Shown here piece by piece: positions 35,537 through 45,100 of a stretch of 64,000 nucleotides of DNA (its first letter is position 1; the number at the start of each line of letters is the position of its first letter). The notes under the pieces are model-generated. The model did no database searches. It had not been told where the DNA came from and saw only the letters and a program-made list of their open reading frames with translations. The DNA lies in the NCBI GenBank assembly GCA_964351855.1, contig CAYGQD010000004.1, positions 1 through 64,000 of the forward strand, read 5' to 3'. The position numbers were made by a program, and so were the translations under genes. This DNA is from JBCDHN01 sp964351855. Lineage in GTDB: Bacteria > Verrucomicrobiota > Verrucomicrobiia > Verrucomicrobiales > DEV007.

Positions 35537-37384
35537 CTAGGGAATTTTTCCTTTCAGATACTCGATTCGCCGCTCGACTTCCCCTTTGCTAGCTTTCAGT
35601 TGGTTGAAGTCAAACTCGAAGGGAAGCGGATCAAGAGTTCGATCGTGGAAGAACACCACTGTATTGAGGGTCAAGAGGGCTTCTAACGGATGGTCGGTTT
35701 GAATCAAAATGTCAGCGAGAATGGGGCGAGGATCGCCTGCTCCCGTGATCCCCAGAAATTCCGCCGCCCGTAGGCGAACCATTCGTTCGGGATCTTGGAG
35801 CAGCGATTCGATTTCGGGCAGCAGGGGCAGCGCCTGTGGGCCAAACGAACTAGAGGCGTTGGCTCCCCAGTATCGAATCCAGGGATTGGGACTCGTCAAG
35901 GCTTGTTGGAGTTTTTGCTTCGCTTCGGCGAACGGTAACAGACAGAGATCCGCCGTATCGACGAGTTCAGCAATCTCGGTTTGATGGCGTTGACCAAAAT
36001 CGATCGCTTGGTCAAACGCTTGGTCGTAAAGGACGCTCTCGGGATAGAAACTGAGATCAGGCAGGCTCTTGACGGTCTTTCGGAGTTCTTCCCGAAGCGT
36101 GATCAAGACTTCAGAGTGTTCCGGAGAAGCCGCGAGATTGTGGACTTCGTCAGGATCGGATTCCAGATCATAGAGCGCCTCAGCCGATTTTGGCTGGAAG
36201 AATTGGCTCTGAACTTCGCTGAGTTTACCGGCGTGATAAAGGTCACGCCATTCGGCATAAGCGAGCATCTTGTATCGATAGTTGTTCTGTAAGCCATCAG
36301 GTAAGAAGGGCTGATAGTTCCTGATATATTTGAACTTCCCTTTTCGAATCGAACGGCAGAAATCGTATTTCTCGTCAAACCGATCCGCGTAGCCAAACGA
36401 CGTGTCGCGAGCGTTGACTTCTTCCATGGAGATGTTTGGTCCGAGGAAGGGTTTACCATCTACTTGTTCCGGAACCTTCAGACCGGCGAGATGGAGGAGA
36501 GTCGGGCCGAAATCAATGAAACTCACAAATCCGTTGACTTCGGACCCCGCCGCCTCATCGACCAAGTGACGGAAATTCTTCGGGATTCGGACGATGAGAG
36601 GAATGTGAAGCCCCGATTCGTAGATATAACCTTTGCTGCGTGGAAGAACGCCTCCGTGATCGCCAAAATAGAAAATGAAGGTGTCTTCGAGAAGTCTCTC
36701 GGCTTCGAGTTCAGCGACCACCTTTCCCACGTTCTGATCGATCACTTGAATACGATCGAGATATCGAGCGTGGGTGTAGCGGAATAGTTCCGTGTCGGGA
36801 TGATATTCAGCTAGCTGGATGGGTTCAGCCTTAGCGGTATTCGTCTGCTGTTCCCGTTGTTTCTGATCAAAGTGGAGAGAGCTTTCATGGGATTCTCCGA
36901 AGCTCTGCATATGGAAAAACGGCTGTTCAGGGGAAGGACGATTTCTCCAAGTCGCTTTCTTCGAAGAATCGTTCCAGACGTTTTCGCCTTCGATCGTGTT
37001 GTAGTCTTTTTTGCTATTGTTGGTGGTATAATAGCCCGCCTCATTCAAATACGCTGGAAACATGCGGAGGCCAGGTGGCATCGCCGCGAGTTTGGAGCGC
37101 CGATGAAATTGGGTGCCAATTCTGGGGCCATAACATGAAGTCGCCAAGGTCGTTCGGGCGACGGAACAGACCGGGCTATTTGAAAACGCGTGGCGGAAGA
37201 TCAGGCCTTCGGCGGCCAGCGCTTCCAGATTTGGAGTTGGTGCTCCGCCGGGATCAAAGAGCTGGAGATAGTGTTTGGAATTGTCCTCGGATACGAGCCA
37301 GACGAAATTGGGGTGGGCGGCAGTCGCCGATCCTGCAACGAAGAGCACTAGGAGTAGGAGGAGTAGGGTTTTAGAGAGATTCAC
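35537..37384 (-). CDS. secreted sulfatase with C-terminal HEAT-like repeats
   Basis: 615 residues. A signal peptide occupies residues 1-22. The sulfatase domain starts at PNFVWLVSEDNSKHYLQ. The formylglycine site is SPVCSVARTTLAT with Cys72: CSVAR in place of the canonical CxPSR, a variant I recall from PVC-group sulfatases. The metal site continues with FYFGDHGGVLPRSKG. Residues about 500-560 resemble HEAT/PBS-type helices (PNPWIRYWGANASSSFG, then ERMVRLRAAEFLGI). It would hydrolyse sulfate esters, perhaps of algal polysaccharides. It is 43 bp after the haem-domain dehydrogenase gene, same strand, probably one operon. Confidence 0.9.
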   Translation of the reverse strand: MNLSKTLLLLLLVLFVAGSATAAHPNFVWLVSEDNSKHYLQLFDPGGAPTPNLEALAAEGLIFRHAFSNSPVCSVARTTLATSCYGPRIGTQFHRRSKLAAMPPGLRMFPAYLNEAGYYTTNNSKKDYNTIEGENVWNDSSKKATWRNRPSPEQPFFHMQSFGESHESSLHFDQKQREQQTNTAKAEPIQLAEYHPDTELFRYTHARYLDRIQVIDQNVGKVVAELEAERLLEDTFIFYFGDHGGVLPRSKGYIYESGLHIPLIVRIPKNFRHLVDEAAGSEVNGFVSFIDFGPTLLHLAGLKVPEQVDGKPFLGPNISMEEVNARDTSFGYADRFDEKYDFCRSIRKGKFKYIRNYQPFLPDGLQNNYRYKMLAYAEWRDLYHAGKLSEVQSQFFQPKSAEALYDLESDPDEVHNLAASPEHSEVLITLREELRKTVKSLPDLSFYPESVLYDQAFDQAIDFGQRHQTEIAELVDTADLCLLPFAEAKQKLQQALTSPNPWIRYWGANASSSFGPQALPLLPEIESLLQDPERMVRLRAAEFLGITGAGDPRPILADILIQTDHPLEALLTLNTVVFFHDRTLDPLPFEFDFNQLKASKGEVERRIEYLKGKIP

Positions 37385-37427
37385 CCTTCACCCTGGACAC
37401 TGGCAACCTCATTTCAAGCGCGGAGTC

Positions 37428-40400
37428 TCACTTCTGAGCGAGGTCGGAATCGCTTCGTCCCCCATAGACGAGGAAACCGAGAAGATCCATGACCTCAGTC
37501 TCATTGAAGGAGTCCAACAGTCCTGGCGGCATCATGGAGACCGGGGATGGCTGAATCGCGGCGACTTCGTTTCGATCAATGCCTTCAAGCCGTGTGGGAT
37601 CTTGCATTTCTGTATTCACAAAGAGCTTTTCTCCTTCTTGATCGACGATTTGTCCGATGATGGTGGATTGATCCTTCTTGGTGATCATCACTGAGCTGTA
37701 TTGACTGCTGATGTGGCCACTGGGATTGAGAATGTGGTCGAGGATGTCTTTTGCTCCAAAGCGTGATGTCAAATCCTTAAGATCGGGGCCAATGGCTCGA
37801 CCCTCAGGGCCAAAACTGTGGCACGACTGGCAAGAGGCAGCGCTGAACAAGCGCCGTCCGTTTTCCAGATGGGCATTGCGCAATCTCGTGCTCAAGTTTT
37901 GGTCAAAGTCATGAATGGTCCAGGATTTCACAAACGACCGTTGCGCATGGGACGCGAACGCGAGTTTGTTGACGGGGTCATCGCTTAACAGGGCGCTCAA
38001 TTCCTGCTTTTCTTCCTCGCTCAAAAGGGAGAGAGCCATTTCCCGCATGTTGCTGAGATAATCGGGAAGGGATGCACCGCCCTTGAAGTCTTGCGCCTGG
38101 AGAAACCAATTCAAAAAGCGGCTCCGGAGCTCGGGGGTCCAGCCCACCTTGAGGTGGCAGAGGGATTTCGCATATCCGATTTGCTCTTCTTGAGAAGTGG
38201 CAAGCTCCAGGCGTTCAATTGCGGATTTGGCGACTTCTTCCGCTTGAAGGAAAACGAGGAGTTCTAGCATCTCCGTATCCAAAGCGGTCGATTTGGCAGG
38301 AAATCGTGCGGCCCACTTCGCGACTAACTGATCGCGGAAATGAGCAGGCGGCGGTCCCATCCGGCTGAAGAGAACCGCGTAGACGCGGGCCAGATCGACT
38401 TTTTCGGTTTCGTCGAGATTCTCCCAGTAAAGGGCATCCAAACTATCGATAATGTCTGTCTGCGTCTCTGGGGAGCCCAAACGGACCAAAGCCATGAGGG
38501 ATTCGATCTTTGCCCGGGGATGAACTTCCCGGAGAGCTCGTTTCATCCAGGTTTCGATGGGCTGGTGTTCCAGCACGGTGCGGGCCGCGAATCGGACGCT
38601 TCGATCGGGGTGAATGAGATATGGCCAAGCGGTATCGACCGTTCCAGGAATGGCATGTCCATGAAATTGCTCCAGAGCTTTACGCAACTGGAACGCGACG
38701 GGGAATTCGTTGCTTTGAGGTGTTTCAGGTTCCGTAGAATCCGTTCCCACATAGCTCACCCGATAGAGGCCGGATTGGGTATTGCGTCCTCCAATGGTGA
38801 AGTAGAGTGCTCCGTCCTCGTGCACCAAAATATCGGTCAGAGGAAGGGGATGAGCGCTGAGGAATTCCTCGAATTTGGCCCGATAGCTACCATCTTGGGG
38901 GCGAGGATGGATCGCATAGATTCGTCCATGGCTCCAATCGCAGGCAAAGAGCGCTTCCTGATATTTTGCGGGAAACGTTGCCCCATAGCCGAACGTGATT
39001 CCGGTGGGGGCGCCGGTGCCAACTTCGAGCACCGGAGGAACACTATCGAAGTAGTAGCTGGGCCACTTTCCGCCGCCACCGCGCCAGCCAAACTCGGCTC
39101 CACTGACAACGTGATAGATCCTGGTCGGGCGATACCAGGGAGTCCCCAGGTCCCACTCCATATCGGAGTCGAAAGCGAAAAGCTCTCCATCACGTCGAAA
39201 AGCGGCATCGAAATCGTTACGCAGTCCGGTCGCCACGATTTCCCATTTGTTGCCTTCCGGATCGGTTTTGGCAATCCAACCGCCCGGTGCCGTAGCATGG
39301 TCCATGAATTGCTTCCCTTTTGGGCGATCCAATAACAGGTCATCCTGCCAGGCGTCTTGAATTCGGGTTCGATGCCATTCTGGAACCGGAGTCTCATTCC
39401 CAACGCAGACGTAGAGGGATGCGCCATCGGGACCCAAGACCACGGAATGAGGGCCATGTTCGCCACCGATGTTTTCGAAGACTTTCAAGTTCTCGACGAG
39501 ATCAAATCGGTCGTCACCATCGATATCGCGGACTCGGTAAAGGCCTCGACCACCAAACTCATCCGAATTCACGATCACGTAAAGACTATCGAAGGCGTAG
39601 AGTAAGCCTTGCGCGTGTCCGATCTCCAACTCGATTCTGGTAACATCCTCTGATTTCAGGCTTTGGCCCGGCTGGGGTGGAGTCATCCGATAGAGACCGC
39701 CAAATTGGTCTGAGGTAATGAGACGGCCCTGATCATCAGAGCACATCGCCACCCAGGAACCTTGCTGCTCTTTCGGGACCGAATAGAGGCGTTCGACTTG
39801 GAAGCCTGGCATCACCCGAATTTGCCCTGCTGGCGTTGCTTGATCGCCAAAAGGATGTTTCGCGGCATAGGGTTCTGAGGTTGTCTCGGTGGCGGGCTGG
39901 GCCTGCACCGGTTTTTTCTCTGTCGGAGGAGTCGTTTCTGGTTTCGACTCGACCTCAACAACCGGCTTCGGTTGTGGCGTTGGCTCAGGTTTGGGAAGGG
40001 GATTGATTGCGACAGTTGCGGCGGGGATCTGCTTGATTCCGGCGGCGATTAACAGCGAATCACGATCGACCTTGGCTCGTGCCCCCTGACCCAGAGCGCC
40101 AAATGAGGTGGGATTCCCCCAGCCTGAATCGTCACAAGCGGGCGATTTCCAGTTTCCCGGGACGGAGGTGGCAATCTTCCAGGATTCGTCCGAAACGATG
40201 GCCGCAGTTGCGCCATTGATTGAGGCGGAGAGTTGAAAGAGTAGCCCTGCATCCAAATCTCCTCCATTGAAACCTTCGATCGCGATAAGATTGGAACCTT
40301 TGTCAAGGCGAGATGCAATATCCTCATAGTAGAGGTTTTCCCAACCGCGCTGAATGGTGAGCTTTTCCCCGTTCACATAGATCACCATGACGTCGGCTGC

Positions 40401-40583
40401 AGCCCAAAGGTGGGCTTGCTGCGGTTTTTCGGGAAGAGTGAACGTCTTGCGAAAGAATACGCTCTGGTTTTTCTGCGCTTGGGGGCCTTTCCAGATCCAT
40501 TCCGGTTCAGCGGCAAAACCGGTTGAAACGAGGGCCAGGCAAAGGACTGACCATAGGGTTCGAGAGGGGAGGAGTGAGATCAT
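37428..40583 (-). CDS. PVC-type haem-binding membrane/periplasmic dehydrogenase-like protein
   Basis: 1051 residues from the ATG at 40583, which begins a signal peptide (SLLPSRTLWSVLCLALVSTG, then FAAEPEW). Order of domains: a carbohydrate-binding-like beta domain (about 24-170), a Pro-rich linker (about 200-245, PKPEPTPQPKPVVEVESKPE), a sorbosone/glucose-dehydrogenase-like beta-propeller (about 260-620), HEAT-like helices (about 650-880), and a C-terminal c-type cytochrome with CQSCHSFGPEGRAIGPDLK. It ends in the QDPTRLEGIDRNEVAAIQPS-type tail typical of planctomycete/verrucomicrobial proteins. It probably oxidises sugars or polysaccharide pieces in the periplasm and hands electrons to the haem. 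The downstream sulfatase supports a role in sulfated glycan use. Confidence 0.88.
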   Translation of the reverse strand: MISLLPSRTLWSVLCLALVSTGFAAEPEWIWKGPQAQKNQSVFFRKTFTLPEKPQQAHLWAAADVMVIYVNGEKLTIQRGWENLYYEDIASRLDKGSNLIAIEGFNGGDLDAGLLFQLSASINGATAAIVSDESWKIATSVPGNWKSPACDDSGWGNPTSFGALGQGARAKVDRDSLLIAAGIKQIPAATVAINPLPKPEPTPQPKPVVEVESKPETTPPTEKKPVQAQPATETTSEPYAAKHPFGDQATPAGQIRVMPGFQVERLYSVPKEQQGSWVAMCSDDQGRLITSDQFGGLYRMTPPQPGQSLKSEDVTRIELEIGHAQGLLYAFDSLYVIVNSDEFGGRGLYRVRDIDGDDRFDLVENLKVFENIGGEHGPHSVVLGPDGASLYVCVGNETPVPEWHRTRIQDAWQDDLLLDRPKGKQFMDHATAPGGWIAKTDPEGNKWEIVATGLRNDFDAAFRRDGELFAFDSDMEWDLGTPWYRPTRIYHVVSGAEFGWRGGGGKWPSYYFDSVPPVLEVGTGAPTGITFGYGATFPAKYQEALFACDWSHGRIYAIHPRPQDGSYRAKFEEFLSAHPLPLTDILVHEDGALYFTIGGRNTQSGLYRVSYVGTDSTEPETPQSNEFPVAFQLRKALEQFHGHAIPGTVDTAWPYLIHPDRSVRFAARTVLEHQPIETWMKRALREVHPRAKIESLMALVRLGSPETQTDIIDSLDALYWENLDETEKVDLARVYAVLFSRMGPPPAHFRDQLVAKWAARFPAKSTALDTEMLELLVFLQAEEVAKSAIERLELATSQEEQIGYAKSLCHLKVGWTPELRSRFLNWFLQAQDFKGGASLPDYLSNMREMALSLLSEEEKQELSALLSDDPVNKLAFASHAQRSFVKSWTIHDFDQNLSTRLRNAHLENGRRLFSAASCQSCHSFGPEGRAIGPDLKDLTSRFGAKDILDHILNPSGHISSQYSSVMITKKDQSTIIGQIVDQEGEKLFVNTEMQDPTRLEGIDRNEVAAIQPSPVSMMPPGLLDSFNETEVMDLLGFLVYGGRSDSDLAQK

Positions 40584-40734
40584 GGGGCGGTTTCTCAAAA
40601 GCGGGTCGCGCAAGTGTGGTTTTTATAATAAACGCAAAAAACCAAAATGAATACTCATAATTTATGGGTTCCCTCATTTTTCCCTCCTGACGGTTTGAGA
40701 CGTGGGTGCGGAAACTTCTATGCTCCGCTCCAGG

Positions 40735-41349
40735 TTACTCAGCGCTTTCCCGAGGCACGAATCGGGGCGAGTAGATCATCCGCCGCTGCTGAGACCATTG
40801 ATTGATCCAGACTCGAAAACGCTGGCCCATCGGGACTTGATCAGAGACGGCAGAGGCGGTCTGGGCAAGATTCGAGGGGGCTCCTTCCCGAAAGAACGCG
40901 ACCTGAAGAGGGGTATCACGCAATTCTGAATCGATCAGTGCCTTCGCGCTAAGGGTTTTTCCGGGAGATAGCGTGGTGTAGTTCATCCCCGCATTTCCAC
41001 ACCAGGCTACCAATCCTTTGGGTTCGATGCCGGGTGCGATTACCTCGTAAAAGAGGAAGTCCGCGCTCTGCCCGGGAATCGATACTTCCTGGTTCGAGAC
41101 GTTTCTGAGCCGAACTTCCACCACAAAATCACCGCTGGAATCCATCGTGACCGCCACAATGGAAGTTTGAACGAGAGCCGCTCGCCCGAACAGAAGGAGA
41201 TAAAGGCCGGGCCCCACCAGAAACAGGACAATGAGCCACTTCCAGACTCGTGGCCCATGGGATTGGTTCCACCATGAGGGCTGTTTCGGGAACCATGGCA
41301 TGCCAAAACTTAGCGGGATAAACGGAGGAGCGTCAACTTTCTCCTCCAT
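40735..41349 (-). CDS. single-pass membrane hypothetical protein
   Basis: 204 residues from the ATG at 41349; a GTG at 41376 would add nine residues. A short cytoplasmic part is followed by one membrane segment (WKWLIVLFLVGPGLYLLLFG, about residues 39-58) and an extracytoplasmic beta-sandwich-like domain with GDFVVEVRLRNVSNQEVSIP, reminiscent of DUF2393/DUF3426-type domains. No catalytic motif is seen. It is transcribed away from the giant gene and shares the short promoter region at 41350-41397. Confidence 0.65.
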   Translation of the reverse strand: MEEKVDAPPFIPLSFGMPWFPKQPSWWNQSHGPRVWKWLIVLFLVGPGLYLLLFGRAALVQTSIVAVTMDSSGDFVVEVRLRNVSNQEVSIPGQSADFLFYEVIAPGIEPKGLVAWCGNAGMNYTTLSPGKTLSAKALIDSELRDTPLQVAFFREGAPSNLAQTASAVSDQVPMGQRFRVWINQWSQQRRMIYSPRFVPRESAE

Positions 41350-41360
41350 CTGTCTTTTCG

Positions 41361-41389
41361 TTGACACGAGTGTCACATTTCTCTAAAAC
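41361..41389 (+). promoter_or_regulatory. sigma-70-type promoter with embedded palindrome
   Basis: A perfect -35 TTGACA at 41361-41366 is followed by a 17-bp spacer and TAAAAC at 41384-41389, a 4/6 match to the -10 consensus. The palindrome GACAC-GA-GTGTC (41363-41374) overlaps the -35 box and the spacer, so a dimeric regulator could block it. It points towards the small ORF and the giant gene. Confidence 0.55.
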
Positions 41390-41454
41390 CTGACCAATTG
41401 AGATGCCGGGGTTTCCCTGGGAAGCCTCTCAACTTTCGCACTCGATGCCCCTCG

Positions 41455-42000
41455 ATGGTCGAAGCCAGCAGACAAGTTTATTTTCACGATACCGTTCCCC
41501 CTCTCCGCCTGATCGATGAATCAGCGGCGGTCGGAAGGTTTGTGGTCGTGGATGAATGGGTTACGCGAGAAGTGATTGAGTCGGCAGAAAACGCCGAAGG
41601 GAGAGAGGTTTTTGCCGATCTCCAAGAGGTGCAACCACCGCTCTTCGTGCTTCACACTTCTCCGTTTGGGGCAACGGCCGCGAGGCGACCCAAAACAAAG
41701 AGAATCCCGATCCTTCGACCTCGGCTTTCGCCGATTTCAACCGCTGGCGAGCGATTTCGGACTCACTATCTTCACCTGTTTGGCTCAGAGCCTCAGGATG
41801 TGCCCGGACGAAGTCCTGTGGTAGCTCAGTCTCGACCGGGTTCTCCCGCCGACGTTTTGACCGCCTTTGCCGTGGTTTTTGGGCGTTGCGCGGGCTTTTT
41901 CGTCTCCACCAATGTCAATTTCAAGACCCAGCCGCAACTGCCTCGCCAGGGCCTGGGACATCGTTCGCCCTTCAAGATCCCTAATTTCTGTATTTCCTGA
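41455..42000 (+). CDS. hypothetical small protein preceding the giant gene (weakly supported)
   Basis: 181 codons from the ATG at 41455; an in-frame TTG at 41398 would lengthen it. The frame stays open to a TGA at 41998-42000 that shares its A with the ATG of the giant gene (TGATG), a pattern of translational coupling. The first half reads like protein (LRLIDESAAVGRFVVVDEWV). The middle is Arg/Pro-rich (RRPKTKRIPILRPRLSPIS), which is a warning sign. No domain is recognised. If it is not coding, the giant gene has an untranslated leader of about 600 nt. Confidence 0.4.
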   Translation: MVEASRQVYFHDTVPPLRLIDESAAVGRFVVVDEWVTREVIESAENAEGREVFADLQEVQPPLFVLHTSPFGATAARRPKTKRIPILRPRLSPISTAGERFRTHYLHLFGSEPQDVPGRSPVVAQSRPGSPADVLTAFAVVFGRCAGFFVSTNVNFKTQPQLPRQGLGHRSPFKIPNFCIS

Positions 42001-42140
42001 TGAAAAAACGTCCCGAAAGTCAAACCAACGCTTCGCTTCTCAAGCGCCTTCTCGGCAAGGAGGGTAACCAACCGGCTTCCGAAGGGAAGCGCGGCATGAT
42101 GGCTGAGCTGTTGGAACCGAGAATTCTCTATTCGGCGGCT
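42000..42140 (+). other. LEPR-XLL N-terminal motif of the giant protein
   Basis: The basic leader (KKRPESQTNASLLKRLLGKE) is followed by ELLEPRILYSAAP, with L38-E39-P40-R41. LEPR-XLL (LEPR, any residue, then two hydrophobic residues) marks the N-terminus of very large PVC-group surface proteins; its role in export is presumed, not shown. Confidence 0.85.
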
Positions 42141-45100
42141 CCCGTCGAAGCGGATTCCGCTCCGGAGGCGGCTGAGAGCCCGACTGCTCAGCAAACAGTC
42201 GCTGCGGCAGCGGACCCCATCGCCGAGCAAGGCGTAGCGCCGAATTCCGGAATCGAGGCTAGTTCGGAAGCGACCGCCCCGGAAGCTGGAGCGGTCGAGG
42301 ATGTGGTGAAGGGGGAAGCGAGTTCCGGAATCAGTCTCGATCAGGAGATTGTGGTGTTGGAAGATGGCGCCACTCCGGTTGCGGAAGAGTCGGATTCGCC
42401 GACAGACCTTACCGAGCAGGAACTGGGACCGATCGTTCAGGAAGCGATTCGGCGTTGGACGGATTCCGGTCTTTCCGAGGACCAATTGGCCGCTCTATCA
42501 CAGGCGACTTATGAAATCGCGGATCTCGGCTTGAACGCTTTGGGGGCGTTCTCCGGGAATCACATTGTCATTGATGACGACGCAGCTGGGCAGAGTTGGT
42601 TTGTCGATTTCACGCCGGAAACGGACGAGGAGTTTGTTGCCATAAGCGTTTCGCGTTTCCAGGCCATCGATGGCGAGGAATCGGATTCACGAATCGACCT
42701 TCTCACCGTGGTCATGCACGAGCAAGGTCATGCTCTGGGGCTGGTGGATGTTGAGACGCTGGACTCGGGACTGGCCCTCATGTTCGAAGAATTGGGGAAA
42801 GGGGAGCGGCGAGTTGCCGTTGCCGGACAGGCGGAAGGTGCTGAGCCAGGCTCTCTCGACGGGCAACACCTTCTCACGGCGCTGGATGATTCCATCGCCG
42901 TGGATGCGGTCGTGGTGACGAATATTACCAGTGAGAATGGTCTTCTTGCGAATGATCTTCCAACCGGACCGCTTCAACCCACCACAGGGGCGGAGATGTT
43001 CATCGATGCGTCGGCAGATCCGGACAATGACGATCGTGCCGAGGATCAGGCGGGCTCGGGATTTGAGTTGTTGTTAGACACGGCTAATGGCGTTTCCAAG
43101 GTGCCGACTACGAGTGCGCTTCCGGGGATTTCGGCTGCCTATCAATTTCCTGGTGGGTTTGCGAACGCGACTGGTACGGCTTCGAATGAGGGAGGAGCCT
43201 TGATCGTCGCTGAAGGCGGAACCGCTCAACTGTCGTTTCAGGAATTTGCCGGTGATTGGTCCAACGAGGATGTGACGATCGAAATTTGGGTGAAGCCGGA
43301 GAATCTGACGCCTTCTCCGACCAACGGGCAGATTATTTTTGAAGACGGCGGTGGTACCGGTCTCGGCTTTTTTGTCGATAACAATGAGATTAGGATGCGA
43401 AAAGCCCCTGGAGGGGGAAATGTTGCCTATAATATCGCGACGGACCCATCCACCTTGCTAAAAGGGGCCCCGACAGCGGAGTTTATCCAAATCACGGGTA
43501 CTTATGATGTTTCGGCCGGTTTGATGGAGATGTTCATCAACGGCACGTCTGTAGGAACCGCTAGTCCTGGAGGTGGTGACTGGAGCGGCGGCGACGCAGC
43601 CGGGATTGGTTCAGCCGGTGATGCAAATGTGGGGGGGATAGGGAACGACCAGGCGGCAACCGAGAGCTTTGATGGTCAGATCTCCATCTTCCGGATCTAC
43701 CGGGACCAGATTTTAACGGGAGCTGAAGTTCAGGCGAATTTTGATTCGGTCGCAAAACAGGTTTTGGAGATTACGGAAGTGAATGGCCAAGCGGTGAACG
43801 TTGGTGCTTCCGTGGCCCTGACCAAAGGCTCTGTGGTGGTTCAATCCGATGGCAGTCTGACTTACACGCCGACTTCTGGAGCAGGTGGGGATACGGAATC
43901 ATTCACCTATACGGTTGTCGATCATTCCGATCTCTCGAGCGATACACGCACGGTGACACTCAATTTAGTCGCGAACGTGGCGCCGACGCCGGTGGATGAC
44001 ACTGAAAACACGCTCGAAAACGGCACAGTCCTTGTCGATGTATTGGCCAATGATACTGATCCGGATACCGGAGACAACAGCGGCTTGACACTGACGGCCT
44101 TTGACATGGCCTCCCCGAGCGGTGGTATCATCACGCTGGAAGCCGGGCAATTGCGCTACAATCCGAATGGCCAATTCGAGACCCTCGCGCCGGGTGAAAG
44201 CGGCACGGACACGTTTACCTACACGGTTTCTGACGGGATTTCATCGACCGTGGCCAATGTAACGATCACGATCAACGGCGAGAACGATCTACCGGTGGCG
44301 AACGCGGACTCCGGAAGCGTTGCCGAAAATGGGGCGACGGTGAGTATCGACATTACCGGCAATGACACCGATGTGGATGTGCCAGCCCAAGATCTGGAGG
44401 TGCAGAGCATTGGAGCCGTGGCAAGTGGAGCGATTGTGACGATCAACCCGGACGGTGACGGAATCACCTACGATCCCAATGGCCTTTTTGAAAGCCTGGC
44501 AGTTGGTGAAAGCACGACGGATAATTTCAATGTCACCATCCATGACGGAAGTGGGGGCACTTCGACCGCGCAGGTAACGGTAACGATCAACGGTGCCAAT
44601 GATGATCCTAACGCAGGCACGAATGCTGAGACGACCGACGAAGCCACCGTTTTGAATGGCAATGCTTCCGTCTTAATCGGGAGTGATCCAGATACGCTCG
44701 ATCAGGTGGCGGTTTCCGAGGTTCGAGATTCGGATGGAAACGTGATTGCCTTCGATTCGACGGTTACCCTTCCTTCCGGTGCGACCTTGAGTGTCGCTTC
44801 GAACCTGCAAACCATTGCGGAGTTCGGGACGATAACCAATCTGGATGGGAACATGCAAACCATCACCCTCAGTCGCGAATTCGTGGATCCCATCGTGATC
44901 ATGAGCGGACTATCCAATGACGGAGCCGCCACGGATGGGGACACCGCTGTTCCGCGGGTTACTTCCGTGATTAATCCGGGAGGATCAAACACCCAGTTCA
45001 CGGTGCTTGCGGCAGAGCCGACGGCGCATGACATCACAACCGGGGATGGAGATACCATTACTCCCAACACCCCGACGGACCGGACCGTGGTCGAAACGGC

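Noticed and set aside
38340..39335. A 331-codon plus-strand frame inside the dehydrogenase gene
   Set aside because: The minus-strand protein has clear propeller and haem domains across this stretch; the antisense frame has none.
40650..40676. Small palindrome CATAA-T-TTATG upstream of the dehydrogenase gene
   Set aside because: It is short and A/T-rich in an A/T-rich stretch; it could be chance, and no second copy was seen nearby.
41826..42485. A 219-codon minus-strand frame across the start of the giant gene
   Set aside because: It is opposite the LEPR-XLL motif and metzincin region, which are strongly supported on the plus strand.
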